64,000 bases of DNA from Asterella californica (taxonomy: Eukaryota > Streptophyta > Marchantiopsida > Marchantiales > Aytoniaceae), in the NCBI GenBank assembly GCA_036924285.1, contig JAYKYS010000006.1, positions 29,114,001 through 29,178,000 of the forward strand, given 5' to 3'. Positions within the stretch are counted from its first letter, which is position 1. Each line of letters begins with the position of its first letter. Positions 46,801 through 57,531 of this stretch are shown here, one piece after another. The position numbers and the translations under genes were made by a program. The notes below the pieces were generated by a model, which was given only the letters and a program-made list of their open reading frames with translations, was not told where the DNA came from and searched no databases.

Positions 46801-47996
46801 TTGATGTTGATACATCATATCTTTACGGTACATTGACTGAACAGGTTTTCATGTCCTTACCTTCAGGATATGAGTGTTCGGAGATGAAGTTCAAACAACC
46901 AGTGTGCCTCCTCGTCAAGGAGTTGTATGGTCTACATCAATCAGACAGATGTTAGTGGTAGCGCCTCGACGTTTGCTTGATAAAGCTTGGTTTTGTGAGA
47001 TCAAAAGCTAACCCATGCATGTATACACGTTCCACAGGGTCTGATTTGGTTATGCTAGTCATTTACGTCGATGATCTCATTCCTGTCCAACAACAACTCG
47101 ATTTACTGGTATCTTAGTTAAAGCAAGAGTTCAGGATGAAGGGACCAACACCACTAGAATGGTGCCTGGGTATGAAGATAGACATTGATTATGATGTAGG
47201 TTACATTGCACCTAATCAGCACGGATACTTGGAGAGCATTTTGGCACGATCAGATTTTCAGGAGTGCACTATGATTACTACCGTCAATTGATCTCAATCT
47301 CAAGGTGGATAAATTGAGATTCCTCAATAACACAGTAGGACATCAACCCACTGAAGCACACTCCTATCAGCGACTGGTGGGAATGCTCATGTAGGCGATG
47401 TTGCTAACTCGACCTGATTTAGCATTTGCAGTGAGTTTTGTAAGCCAGTTCTGTTCCGCCCCCACACTGGATCATCTGGCTATGGTCAAACGTATTTTCA
47501 GATATCTTTCCGGAACACGTGAGTACAAAGCTGTTTATCAAGCGAATCATTGAATCAAGTCTTCATGGCTTCACAGATTCAGACTGGGCTGCCAGCCATA
47601 TTGACAAATGATCGATAACTACAGTTGGAGCAGTCGTCGGCAGAAAACCATCGCTGTCTCTACAACAGAAGCGGAGTACCAAGCTGTCTCAACTGCCACA
47701 AGAGAGGCTATCTGGTTACGTCAACTTTTGACAGATCTTCATGCTTCAGATTTCTTGGCAGGACCAACAACTATTAGCGGAGATGACAAGGGAGCACTAG
47801 ACATGGTTAAAAATCCTGTTAATCATTCTAGAAGTAAACATATCGCCGTTCAACTCACTTTGTCCGTGAACGATACGATTTAGGTCATATTTTAGTCAGG
47901 CACATACTCTCATCGGATAATGTAGCTGATATATTGACGAAAGGACTTCTCCGTATCAAACACGATTATTGCCTGGAGAAATTAGGACTTCAGTAG
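43828..47996 (+). pseudogene. gag-pol of the decayed copia element
   Basis: The frame starting at ATG 43828 stays in register for 2.7 kb and is broken only by stops (43999, 44416, 44908, 45847 and one near 45877), then shifts near 46485. Gag contains LTRDNYYLWSKRIKTAL. The zinc knuckle is CNYCKEFGHKKEDC (about 44536-44577). The protease active site reads DSDAS at 44725 where family members have DSGA. The integrase zinc part has WHERLGHLN but CESYLQGK in place of the second cysteine pair. Its core has N at 45337 where the first catalytic Asp belongs, with D at 45532 and E at 45640 in DD35E spacing. RT keeps LDVDTSYLYGTL and YVDD (47064-47075) among several stops. RNase H has STTEAEYQAVSTATREAIWL (47660-47720). 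The end IKHDYCLEKLGLQ stops at 47996. Confidence 0.93.
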
Positions 47997-48000
47997 AACC

Positions 48001-48016
48001 GAGAAGTAGGAGGGAA
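48001..48016 (+). promoter_or_regulatory. Polypurine tract of the decayed copia element
   Basis: GAGAAGTAGGAGGGAA abuts the 3' LTR directly. All but one base are purines, as needed to prime plus-strand synthesis. Confidence 0.85.
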
Positions 48017-48266
48017 TGTTAGTTTGAGACCTTTCAGTTCTCGATTAATACTTCTTGATTCTACAGTTTATGTTACAGCTACTTGCATGTCGCTGCACTT
48101 CTCGCATGCACGGGGTATTGAAGCCAGCGTGCTTTCTTATGTAATGGCTGTTTGCCTCCGAATGTTTATTCACATCTCAAGAAGCTTTCAGGATGTCAGA
48201 TCTCCACTCTACTTGATACTCGTTCGAATCTCTAATGTGTGTTAGAAGCGAGTACACTTCACGACA
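48017..48266 (+). repeat. 3' LTR of the decayed copia element
   Basis: Gapless 250 bp partner of the 5' LTR. Five of the nine differences lie at CpG sites (for example TTCTCGATT against TTCTTGATT, and CCGCTC against CCACTC), with changes in both copies. Confidence 0.95.
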
Positions 48267-49480
48267 TACAAAGGGTAGTGTAATCAGTGTATGAGCAAAG
48301 CTCCATGGCAAAAATAGCTGGTGTATAATCAGTGTATGAGCAAAGATCCATAGCAAAAACCACCTCTGATCGTGGAGTATTGCAAGAGGTGAAGCTCTAC
48401 GGCAAAAACAGGTGGTGTAATCAGGATATGAGCAAAGCTCCATGGCAAAAACAGCTCAAAAAAATATAAAAAATAAGGCTCCATGGCTAAAATCAGACAC
48501 GAGCGGGATACTGCAGGGAGTGATGTAATCCGTGTATGAGCAATGCTCCATTGTAATTCGTGTATAAGCAAAGCTCCATGGCAAAAATCACTCTTTGCGG
48601 ATAATCACGAGCGGAGCATTGCAAAGGATGGCAAAAACAGGTGGTGTAATCAGTATATGAGCAAAACTCCATGGCAAAAGCCATCCCCTGCAGGTAACCA
48701 CAAGCTGGGTACTGCAGGGGTGGAGTACTCCATGTATGAGCGAAGCTCCATTATAATTCATTTACGAGCAAAGTTCCATGACAAAAACCACACCATGTGG
48801 GTAATCACGAGCGGAATAGTGCAAGAGGTGGTGTAATCAGTGTATGAACAAAGCTCCATGGCGAAAACAGCTAAAAAATATAAAAAATAAGGCTTCATGG
48901 CAAAAACCACCCCCTGCGGGTATCACAAGCGGGGTACTGCAGGGGTGGTGTACTCCATGTATGAGCGAAGCTCCATTATAATTCATTTACGAGCAAAGTT
49001 CTATGACAAAAACCACACCATGTGAGTAATCACGAGCGGAATAGTGCAAGAGGTGGTGTAATCAGTGTATGAACAAAGCTCCATGACGAAAACAGCTAAA
49101 AAATATAAAAAATAAGGCTTCATGGCAAAAACCACCCCTTGAGGGTATCACAAGCGGGGTACTGCAGCGGGTGGTGTAATCCATATAAGAGCATTGTAAT
49201 CTGTGTAGGAGCAAAGCTCTATGAAAAAAATAGCTCTAAAAAATGTAAAAATGTAAAAAGTATAAAAATAATAAGAGGTGGTGTAATCAGCGTAAGAGCA
49301 AGGATCTATGACAAAAACCACCCCCTACGGATATCGCAAGCGAGATACTGCAGGGGGTGGTGCAATCCGTGTAAGAGCAAAGCTCCATGCCAAAAACCAC
49401 CCCTTGGGCAAAAACAGTACCAGAAAGGAGTGGTGTAATCAGTGTAAGAACAAATCTCCATGGCAAAAACAGCTCAAAAA
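48267..49480 (+). repeat. Satellite array, right block, with a 225 bp higher-order repeat
   Basis: The same word GTGTAATCAGTGTATGAGC/AAAGCTCCATGGCAAAAAC continues to about 49480. New modules appear: an A/T insert (CTAAAAAATATAAAAAATAA) and the inverted spacer CCCCTGCGGGTATCAC..GGGGTACTGCAGGGG. AGGTGGTGTAATCAGTGTAT starts at 48826 and again at 49051, and the sequence between is almost repeated in full after 49051, a 225 bp higher-order unit. The TACAA at the left edge is the target duplication of the copia insertion. Confidence 0.88.
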
Positions 49481-51215
49481 AAATTAGATGAAATCTGATA
49501 TGATGAAATCTAACTTTTAAGACACATGCGTTGCCTCCATAAGCTAACATATCTACATCCATTTTGTGTTTTAAAAATCTTATGAGATAACAATGAGACA
49601 AGCAGTATATATAAGGCTTCCTTTAATTAGCCTAAGGATGTAACTGAGTATTACATACATCGTTGTCTTTTTTACATGTCCCGTGTAGAGGTGAGACTAA
49701 CTGGAAACTCTTGAATGAAAAACATGCAGCAATGTCTTTCGGTTCTCTTTCTAACTCTCTAGATATGCATTTAACTTTGTAATCATGAATCTTTCTAGTC
49801 ATTGTGAGAATACAATTCATCTGGGGTACATTCAATTCTTGAAAGAGTTGTTTCACTCTCAGTCTGGACACTAGGGCTTGCCAAAGCTTCAGTTGTTAGT
49901 TCGGATACCACAATCTCTCAAAGACGCATGAGAATTATTCTCTTAATTTGTTGATGTGTGAGACATCTTATCTTTTTATATTGTGGAACTTGAAGCAGAG
50001 TTATAACTGTGGTAGGATTAACCACAACTTCTCTTGGAAGCTCTCATCGATTAGATCAATTTGAAGATGCTCTCAAATGTGCGATACTTTTTCACATAAC
50101 TGTGATGATGTCTATCGTTTGCTTCATTGCTAGCAGACGATAGACAGATTGGAGAACTGATTTTCCTCTAGGAATTTAATGGCAGCCAGTGTTTTAGTAT
50201 TTCAGAGGAATTTAACTATCAAGCGGAACATGCACGCTAGAACACCCAGATGGAGAGACACCACTCTGAATATTAATGATGCAGGAAAAGGAGAAGACTT
50301 ATAAGATTTGAAGCAAGTCATTGTGGACTAATACTACGATGAAAAACAAAAATGATACACACTGGATGTACTTGCCGTGTAATCAAAGGATATCTTAAAG
50401 TGCACTATATCATGGAAATATGAAAAAAAACCTGGTCCACTTCTTGCATGCTTCCTTCACAGTTCTACCTCACAGTTACCATGAGCTGTTTAATTTACTC
50501 CGTCTAAGGTAACCGTGTTACGTTCTTGCACAGCGAGTCATAGTCAGAAACTCAATTCACAGGTCAGTGGAGTTGCAATGCTGTCAACTACCGGGCAGTT
50601 ATCTGACAAAGGTTCCTGAGCTTTGCCTCCGCTACTGCCAAACCTGCAGAAGTATAGACCTCAAGCTCTAAAACTCTCAAGCAACAGAACAGCTAAACAT
50701 CTCTGGCTAACAAGTCCTTGACCAACAATTCAAAAATGACTTAAACTCTAGTGCATCATCTGTGCACTTTATAGTTTCCGCGTTTCTCAGTGAAGTCGTG
50801 GCTGAGACAGGAAAACAGTTTTGATCTCTTTTACTGGGCAATTACGTGTGACATTCTTGAAACTGTTTTTATTGTAACTATTCTTGTAACCTTATTAATT
50901 TCTTGTAACTGCCAGGATGCATGAAAACTTTGACTGCAACTAACTTGCCTAATAATATACTGGACCAATATATTATATATGCTTTTGCGTGGTTGCAGCC
51001 ATGAAGTCTTGCAGGGTGGCTGCGTCCCAATAAGAAGACGCAGTACAAAGAATATAGTGTACATAAATATCGTTTAGTACAAAGAATATAGTGTATAAAT
51101 ATCGTTTCCTAAACGACATGTGCGGATAACTGAGTAATTAGGTACTTGTTTATGTCGTTTATTTCTTTTTTATCCACCTCAGAGTCTTCCCTCATGATAA
51201 AAGTGGTAAACCACA
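49481..51215. other. Intergenic, nothing recognised
   Basis: AT-rich. A direct repeat AGTACAAAGAATATAGTGTA at about 51044 and 51076 (about 30 bp period) is the only structure. No gene recognised. Confidence 0.4.
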
Positions 51216-51260
51216 CTTTAATTTATGACCTAACTTCCCAGAAGGATTAGATCATAAACT
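51216..51260. repeat. Palindrome of the double-hairpin family, isolated
   Basis: Arms TTTATGACCTAACTTCCC and GAAGGATTAGATCATAAA, with TTATCCACCTC about 50 bp before as in the family head. No family tail follows within 500 bp, so it is a truncated copy far from the cluster at 2-13 kb. Confidence 0.6.
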
Positions 51261-52360
51261 AAAAAGAGAACTAAAAATAAAATTTATGCTTTGTTTCAGG
51301 TTAGAGACTTCATGTTTACCTTGAAACAATCATTTTCTTCAATTAAGTTTAGGGTCTCATGGCCTTTCCCATCCAAGTGTCAGACTAGCAAGAAAACGGT
51401 TACCAGAACTTCAGATCTAGAGGTGCTCTGCCAAGCACACTAAAACTTTGGTTTTAAATTCTGATTAATTCATTTACAACCATTCTACCAAACCCAATTC
51501 TCTGCAGAATTAACTTCTATTATTTCCTTACAACGCACACATAATTTAACTTCTTCCCCATAATTATTCTATTATTTCTTTACAAAGCACACATGTGGGT
51601 TATGTACATAATTTAGTGGTTAGATATTATTGGTTTGCAGCTGAGTTTCTGAAGCACTGGAAGATTTATGCTGTACTATGCGCAATGATACCACTAGTTA
51701 CCAGTTTTAGTTAGAGTGAAATTATACAGTATTCCTACGCAAAGTCTTAATAATTCTTTTATTGCCGATCTATTTTCATGTCAACAAATCTAATTCAGTG
51801 TCGTAGTCCAAACCACATCTGGTACTAAAGATCTAAATAGCACTAATTTGGCATTTAATATTGTAACCCATTTCTTCATGTGTGAATGAACTGCTACTTC
51901 TACTTAATAATAATATATAATGTAGAAAACTAGTGCAGGTCATGCGTCTTTCACACTGTATTGCTTCTAGTTGGAGTTTAATTATGTAACATCTTCAGAT
52001 GACCATACTGTGTTCTAGTTAATCACGCTTGGTAAGAAAAAAGCCAAGATGGAATGCAAATGTTTTTGAGCGAAATGTCGGATGCGTGAACTAATTTGCA
52101 AGAAAGGGCATAATCTTAATAAGATCATTAGTTTTACAAGAAAGTATTGTTATTCTAAGATATTTTCTGTTACAGTTGTTTTACGTCAGTTTAAATTTAA
52201 GTCATCATGTGTAATTATAACTACCAACACTGAAGAAAGCATTTATATGTAAAGTAATTAAAATACTTAGCATGAAACATCCTTCAACATTTCAACTTAC
52301 TTTACGTAAAGAACGTAGAAGACAATTATATAAGTTAGGTATAAAACAGTACATTAACCC
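51261..52360. other. Intergenic, nothing recognised
   Basis: AT-rich with the short repeated word ACAA(C/A)GCACACAT near 51531 and 51581. No gene recognised. Confidence 0.4.
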
Positions 52361-52413
52361 ATTTCTCCACGCTGATCAGTTTGATTATTTCAAACTGATC
52401 AGCGTGGAGAAAT
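52361..52413. repeat. Perfect fold-back, 24 bp arms, 5 nt loop
   Basis: Arms 52361-52384 and 52390-52413 are perfect inverted copies (inner part CTGATCAGTTTGA / TCAAACTGATCAG) around TTATT. Perfect pairing in drifting AT-rich DNA suggests recent origin or constraint. Confidence 0.9.
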
Positions 52414-55079
52414 CTTCTAACTGACTGATTTGACTAAATGGGGAAATTATTGGATTCACTATACCGCTGGAAAATAACTCTTTTTGCTGTGCACAACATA
52501 TCCAATTTGACACTGAAAGCTGATCATATTCTACTTAAACTGGGATGTTGTTTAAGATTTCAATAGATGTCTTGGACTAACTTAATAAATGTAGTATCTG
52601 TGAATATATTATCTATCGATGTATTTATAGCCACGTGCTTTACTATATCATGTCATCAGACAGCTTTCATCCGTTTGAATCGGATTATTGAACTTTAGAA
52701 CTGTGTAGATTTATTTCTAACAAGAGTTGCAAATATTTACTACAATATCAAAAAATTTTCTATTTCTTGTATTAATACACATTTTGAGATTTCCCATTTC
52801 TCCCTGTTTGCTTCTGGATGCACCAACTGGAAGTCGATTAAAGAATTTACGAAAACCATGAAAGAAGGTACTATAATATACCCTGAAGCAATCAAAAGGT
52901 ATATAATACAGTTTATGTTGTTGGAACTTGAGTGCAGCTTTAAATGTCTTCTTTTTTTATTCATTGGCAACTTAGTGGAATTGCACTAAAGTGACTCATC
53001 TTAGAATAGTGTTTTTAATTTCATCTTGTGGAGGAATTACATTTTCTATGTTGTAAACTTGAAGGATTCAGTTTTTGTCATTGGCTAAGAGATTTGTGTA
53101 CATATTAAAGTATCTTGCTCAGAAATCTTCCAAACTCAGAAATAATTTATTTCCTTGAAAGGAAATTCAATCTTCGTACTAACTTTGATACTCGAACAGT
53201 ATCTAACTTAACCTTGGGTGAAAATAGCTGACATTGTGCATTGTCAACATTGCATCCCCCCCAACCTACTGCACGTCTCCAAGAAGATACTGTAGGCTGC
53301 AAGGAATGATCTCATCTGCGTAAAAGCATAATTATTGCAAAAATATTTTTTAAATAGAATAAATTAATAACTAATTTAAAGTATTTGTCAACGATAAATA
53401 CGCAACTGGCTAAAAATTTGACTGATATTGGTTTTCCTCCTAAACTGAACTAGCTTAACTATTTAAGTTAATTGTCTTGTTGAACTTTATTTGGCACGTA
53501 ATGTTAATGATTGGGTTATTCCTGATGCAAGTCAAATATTGTAAACAGAAATAGCTTAATGACATCAAATTCAAATTTATTTATTTTAACAGTATAACGA
53601 TTACTAAAGTCACTCCAGATGCGAGTCAAATTGTGTGAATGAGTTACCGGAGTACAATTAAGTCCTTTCCCTTTTCCCTTTTGCTGGTGTCGGCGATTTG
53701 ATTTCAAGGCATATGCATGTTTTCGCACTTTAGGCCCGCTAATGGTGAGGGCCCTTACACAGACCTGACACCTCCTGAACTAGGAAGATTCGAGCCCATG
53801 ATCTCTTGCATAATCTTGAACGCGACATCTAAACTCTCGCGGAAGTAAAACGGGCCATATAGAAGGAAAAAGGTGCCTAGTGACCAGACTTTGACGTGAG
53901 ACGGACGGGTGACAGTAGGTAGGTCACTTCAATGCACGACAACAGGTATGTATATTAACACAGTGACATAGTAAGGCCGTAACTAAACTTATTTTCGTGG
54001 TTATCTTCAAAACCAGTTGTCTGAACCCCTACGCGAGTCTTAACGGGTCAGCGTGTTGCATCAACTAATGTTTTCGCACCACACCTAATTATAACACATT
54101 ATCCAGATGGTAGAAAAAGGCACACAAATAACAATGGGAAATGCACACCCGCCTTTCGTCATCCAGCCTCCCTGACGGATGGAAATGGATACGGCACTGC
54201 TACACCTGCTTTAATTTGTAAATCAAGAGTGCAAGAGGATCAACACCCTGCACCCTCTGTAGCAATACCCTATATATTTGGAAGTTCGAAGTCGTACTTC
54301 GTGCTTCTTGACTATTCGCTTCAAGTTTCGCTTGGATTCTAATCGGCAGATCTTCAGACTGTTTCATGATACAGTGCCCTGTCGAGCAACTTAGTAGACT
54401 TGGCTGTTCTTCTCAGGTTCGTGGAGGTGAACGCTTATACAAAAGTAGGAATCCGCACTTCATCTGGATGCCAGCAGGTATAAAAATACAGCTTCATTAA
54501 TTCATGTCAAGTCGGGAACTTGCAACATCAAATATATCAAAACTTGGATACCTACTTGTATTTTCGTTCATTCCTTCAAATTAGTTTAACTGGACTGGAG
54601 ATTACGTTGCCCGATACCAATCGACATATTCGATTCATGAACTCCAAAATTCTCGTAAGAAGCTATACTTTTATTATGTCCTCAGATTTACAGAGTACTT
54701 CAACTGTATGCTTATTGAGAAACCTTCACGACTTTGGACACAAAGGTACAACTTCTGGTTTTATGATCAGAGGTCCATTATATGTACACAAAACTTCAGA
54801 CCATCTCAGCACGGACGATTTGCTCGAGACTACACTGGTCAGTCTCACCACTCAGATATAGCCTCCATCCATGGTCGGGACACCGAGGTCTGAAGTATGT
54901 ACATTAGCCACTTCCTCACTTGCAGTTGCATGGGTTGCAAGAGCAGTTGTCACCGCACTTGCAGTCTCCTTTATAGGTGACCTCATACCTGAGCAGCCGA
55001 CAAGAGATTTATTGCATCAAACATGAGCAGATCAATTAAGGCTAGCAATGACGCGTGGGACGGAGACAATAACTGTTAC
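52414..55079. other. Intergenic, no gene recognised
   Basis: AT-rich to about 53700, then more GC. Near 53785-53800 the minus strand reads GGGCTCGAATCTTCC, resembling a pol III B box, without a clear A box. The plus frame at 54520-54861 is open for 113 residues, resembles nothing and has no splice context. Confidence 0.35.
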
Positions 55080-55143
55080 CTAGCAAAATACCCAGGATTG
55101 ATCCCTGAGCTCTCAAAGGAGCTCGACAGCTAGAGCTACATGA
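55080..55143 (-). repeat. tRNA-like pseudogene or SINE head
   Basis: On the minus strand TAGCTCTAGCTGTCGAGCT resembles a D arm, GAGCTCCTTTGAGAGCTC an anticodon arm with a 6 nt loop, and CAGGGATCAATCCTGG a T arm. The order fits a tRNA, but the anticodon loop is one base short and the acceptor stem does not pair, so it is not a functional tRNA. Confidence 0.4.
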
Positions 55144-57385
55144 AACGCATCATACAGCACAATTCCACTCTATCAACGTCACCACGAAGACGGGACTCAT
55201 ACCCTGTCATCTCGAAGGTGTCTATGGAAGAAAAGTAGCGCCTCGTGTGCAAAGCCGAACTTGCGCGGAGCGAGAGAAACCCGAAAATGGTCGATAAGAC
55301 AAGTAGCGAAATGGAACCAGAAGATCCTGAACAATGTGTGAACTGCAGGAGGATGCAGAGATAGGAGTCTATTTATGCATTCACCTTAGCTTCTTCAGTA
55401 CGAAGCTCAAACCAACGAGATTCTGTTTGCTATAAATGTAAAAGCTTGAATTATTGCGTGCTGAAGAAACCGGGCGTCGCCTCTGCCGTGGATACATGTT
55501 ACTACTGTGGATACAGTCCACCTGACTAAGCCTAGCAGTGCCGTTTCTACACACGTTACACACGCAACCTATATCCATATACTACACAGTGGGCACTGAA
55601 ATCCAAAGTTTAGACAATTACAGTACTCGGACACCAGATCATGATCATAACGACGTTACCTCTGACAAGAGCCAAAGGACTTCTTCAAGGACGGTGTCTT
55701 CAGTACTGCTTCGAAAGGATTGCTAGACAAGTCAAGCTCTGCGAGGTATGCGGATCTTGAATCTGCCACACAGTCCACAGTTGAACGGGAAGAGTATTAG
55801 TGTATGAGCCCAACAACTGCAAAGTGGGTGGCGAAACACTAGCTACGTGATTCATAAAGTATGCAGAAATCAGGGCTGAAAGTTAGGTAATAACTTTCTT
55901 TCATTTCTAGTAGTCATTTTTCATTAACCTCGAGCGAAATTTAAAGCTTCATAGTTAGTTGTGAATTCAGCGATTTCTTTGCACAATAAAGCCTTGAAGT
56001 TCATTTAATATATACCCAGGGCATTGTCGACGTCGAAGCTCGAGGACATCGATCTGATGCTGTGGTTCTCGCCTGTTTACACGGGTTTTAGGTTAGCTCT
56101 ATGCACGCCAAGCAGAACTCTAAAATGTTCGCATGAGCTAATGGGGTTTTCTCCTGGAAATCTTTCTGGTCATAAAAGTAGAATCCTAAGAGAACTGTTG
56201 GAAATGCAGTAAACCGAGGTAAATACGAAACAAGGTTAGTACAGAGACTAAACGAACACACCAAAATAAAATCACTTCGCTTAGCGCCATTGGTGTAGCA
56301 GAAAAGTACTAGTGTTGATCACTTGCGCTCTGCATTCCTTGGACTTAAGTCCAAACATGCTTTTGTCTCAGACAAAAAATTGACCAGGCTCTGGGCCTTA
56401 GCAAAAAAGGATTTCTTTTAATATACTATGCAGGATACAGCATCATTGATAACCACAAGACTTAGTTACATTGGGCCCAAGTCACATATTATGCATGAGA
56501 TACAGTACAGATAGTCTGCAACTTGTCGTATCTGGGCAATGGGAAGTTGAGACTACAGTATTCGTCCAAGTAATTAATTGCGATGAATTCCCAGTACGTT
56601 AATTCGTTCCCCATGTTCTATCATGCCAGTACAAAGCTAGGTCCATTCACCAAACCCTAGACCAACCAAACTCCATTTACCAAAGCTAGGGTTAGCAGAA
56701 TCTTGGCGAATGGGAAATTATCTTAAAGGGGTTACATTTAGATGTTGATATTTATTTAATTTAGCTAAAATCTGCCCACGCAGCAGCGATCCGCAGAGAG
56801 TTGGAGGAAATCGAACATTTTGTGGATGGATGTTAACAATTTACAAGTCACTCTGCAAGATCCTACTGTACTGTAATGGTCTCATATGTACTGTGTATTT
56901 GCTTGATTCACTAGCTAGCTACCCTTGTCAGAATTTGGATGATTAAGAACATTCGAATCGCTGATCCTTGACGACAACAGTTCAACAGACGTCTAGTTTA
57001 ATGTCGAGAATGGTGAACCATCCAAAAATTGCACCATGGAAGCGTTCAAGCACCACACAGTCATGATCAAAATATGCGAGAAAAAAATCTAGAAGAGTTC
57101 GACTGCGCCCAGCGACAACCAAGCTTCTCGAGCTCGGAACTTGAAGCATTTGAAGCAATAATTACGTATACCCTACCCTACTAGCAGCTGAAAAGCGTTG
57201 AAAACTTAGCAGAACTACCGCTGTTTGTATCGATATCATTGCATGTATGACATTGTGCTCGAATGATTAATAACTGGTCTCTTTTGTTTCATGTCTTGGA
57301 AACAATCGTGATGATGAATCTTACCTTATGTATGATATCATCTTATCATATAGAGCCGACTCAGTTTCAGAGATCCATCAAATGT
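55144..57385. other. Intergenic, no gene recognised
   Basis: Only short frames. The pair CCATTCACCAAACCCTAG / CCATTTACCAAAGCTAGG at about 56642 and 56672 is a weak direct repeat. Confidence 0.35.
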
Positions 57386-57436
57386 GTGTGAAGTTGTTCC
57401 ATTAGTCTACATGTATTTAATGGAACAACTTCACAC
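57386..57436. repeat. Perfect fold-back, 19 bp arms, 13 nt loop
   Basis: GTGTGAAGTTGTTCCATTA at 57386-57404 pairs perfectly with TAATGGAACAACTTCACAC at 57418-57436. A second smaller hairpin, TCACCAATATTA / TAATATTGGTGA, lies 65 bp on at 57502-57531. Confidence 0.88.
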
Positions 57437-57531
57437 TTCTAGGTTTAAAACGGGTTTGAGAGGTTTGGTGACTGAAGCAGAAGCAGTTGCGGTGCAGCTT
57501 CTCACCAATATTACTAGTATAATATTGGTGA

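Larger units (their letters stand above)
43492..48266 (+). mobile_element. Ty1/copia LTR retrotransposon, full length, decayed
   Basis: A complete 4775 bp element with 250 bp LTRs at both ends (TGTTA...ACGACA), a primer site, gag-pol and a polypurine tract. The flanking pentamers are TATAA (43487-43491) and TACAA (48267-48271), fitting a 5 bp target duplication with one change. It sits inside the satellite array, so it is younger than the array. The LTRs differ at 9 of 250 positions, 8 of them transitions. Domain order is gag, zinc knuckle, protease, integrase, RT, RNase H, which defines copia. Inactive: many stop codons and mutated catalytic residues. Confidence 0.95.

Noticed and set aside
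42960..49480. CRISPR-like array of short repeats
   Set aside because: The units are imperfect, vary in spacing, contain no regular unique spacers and lie in a plant genome with a spliced gene and LTR elements. It is a satellite.
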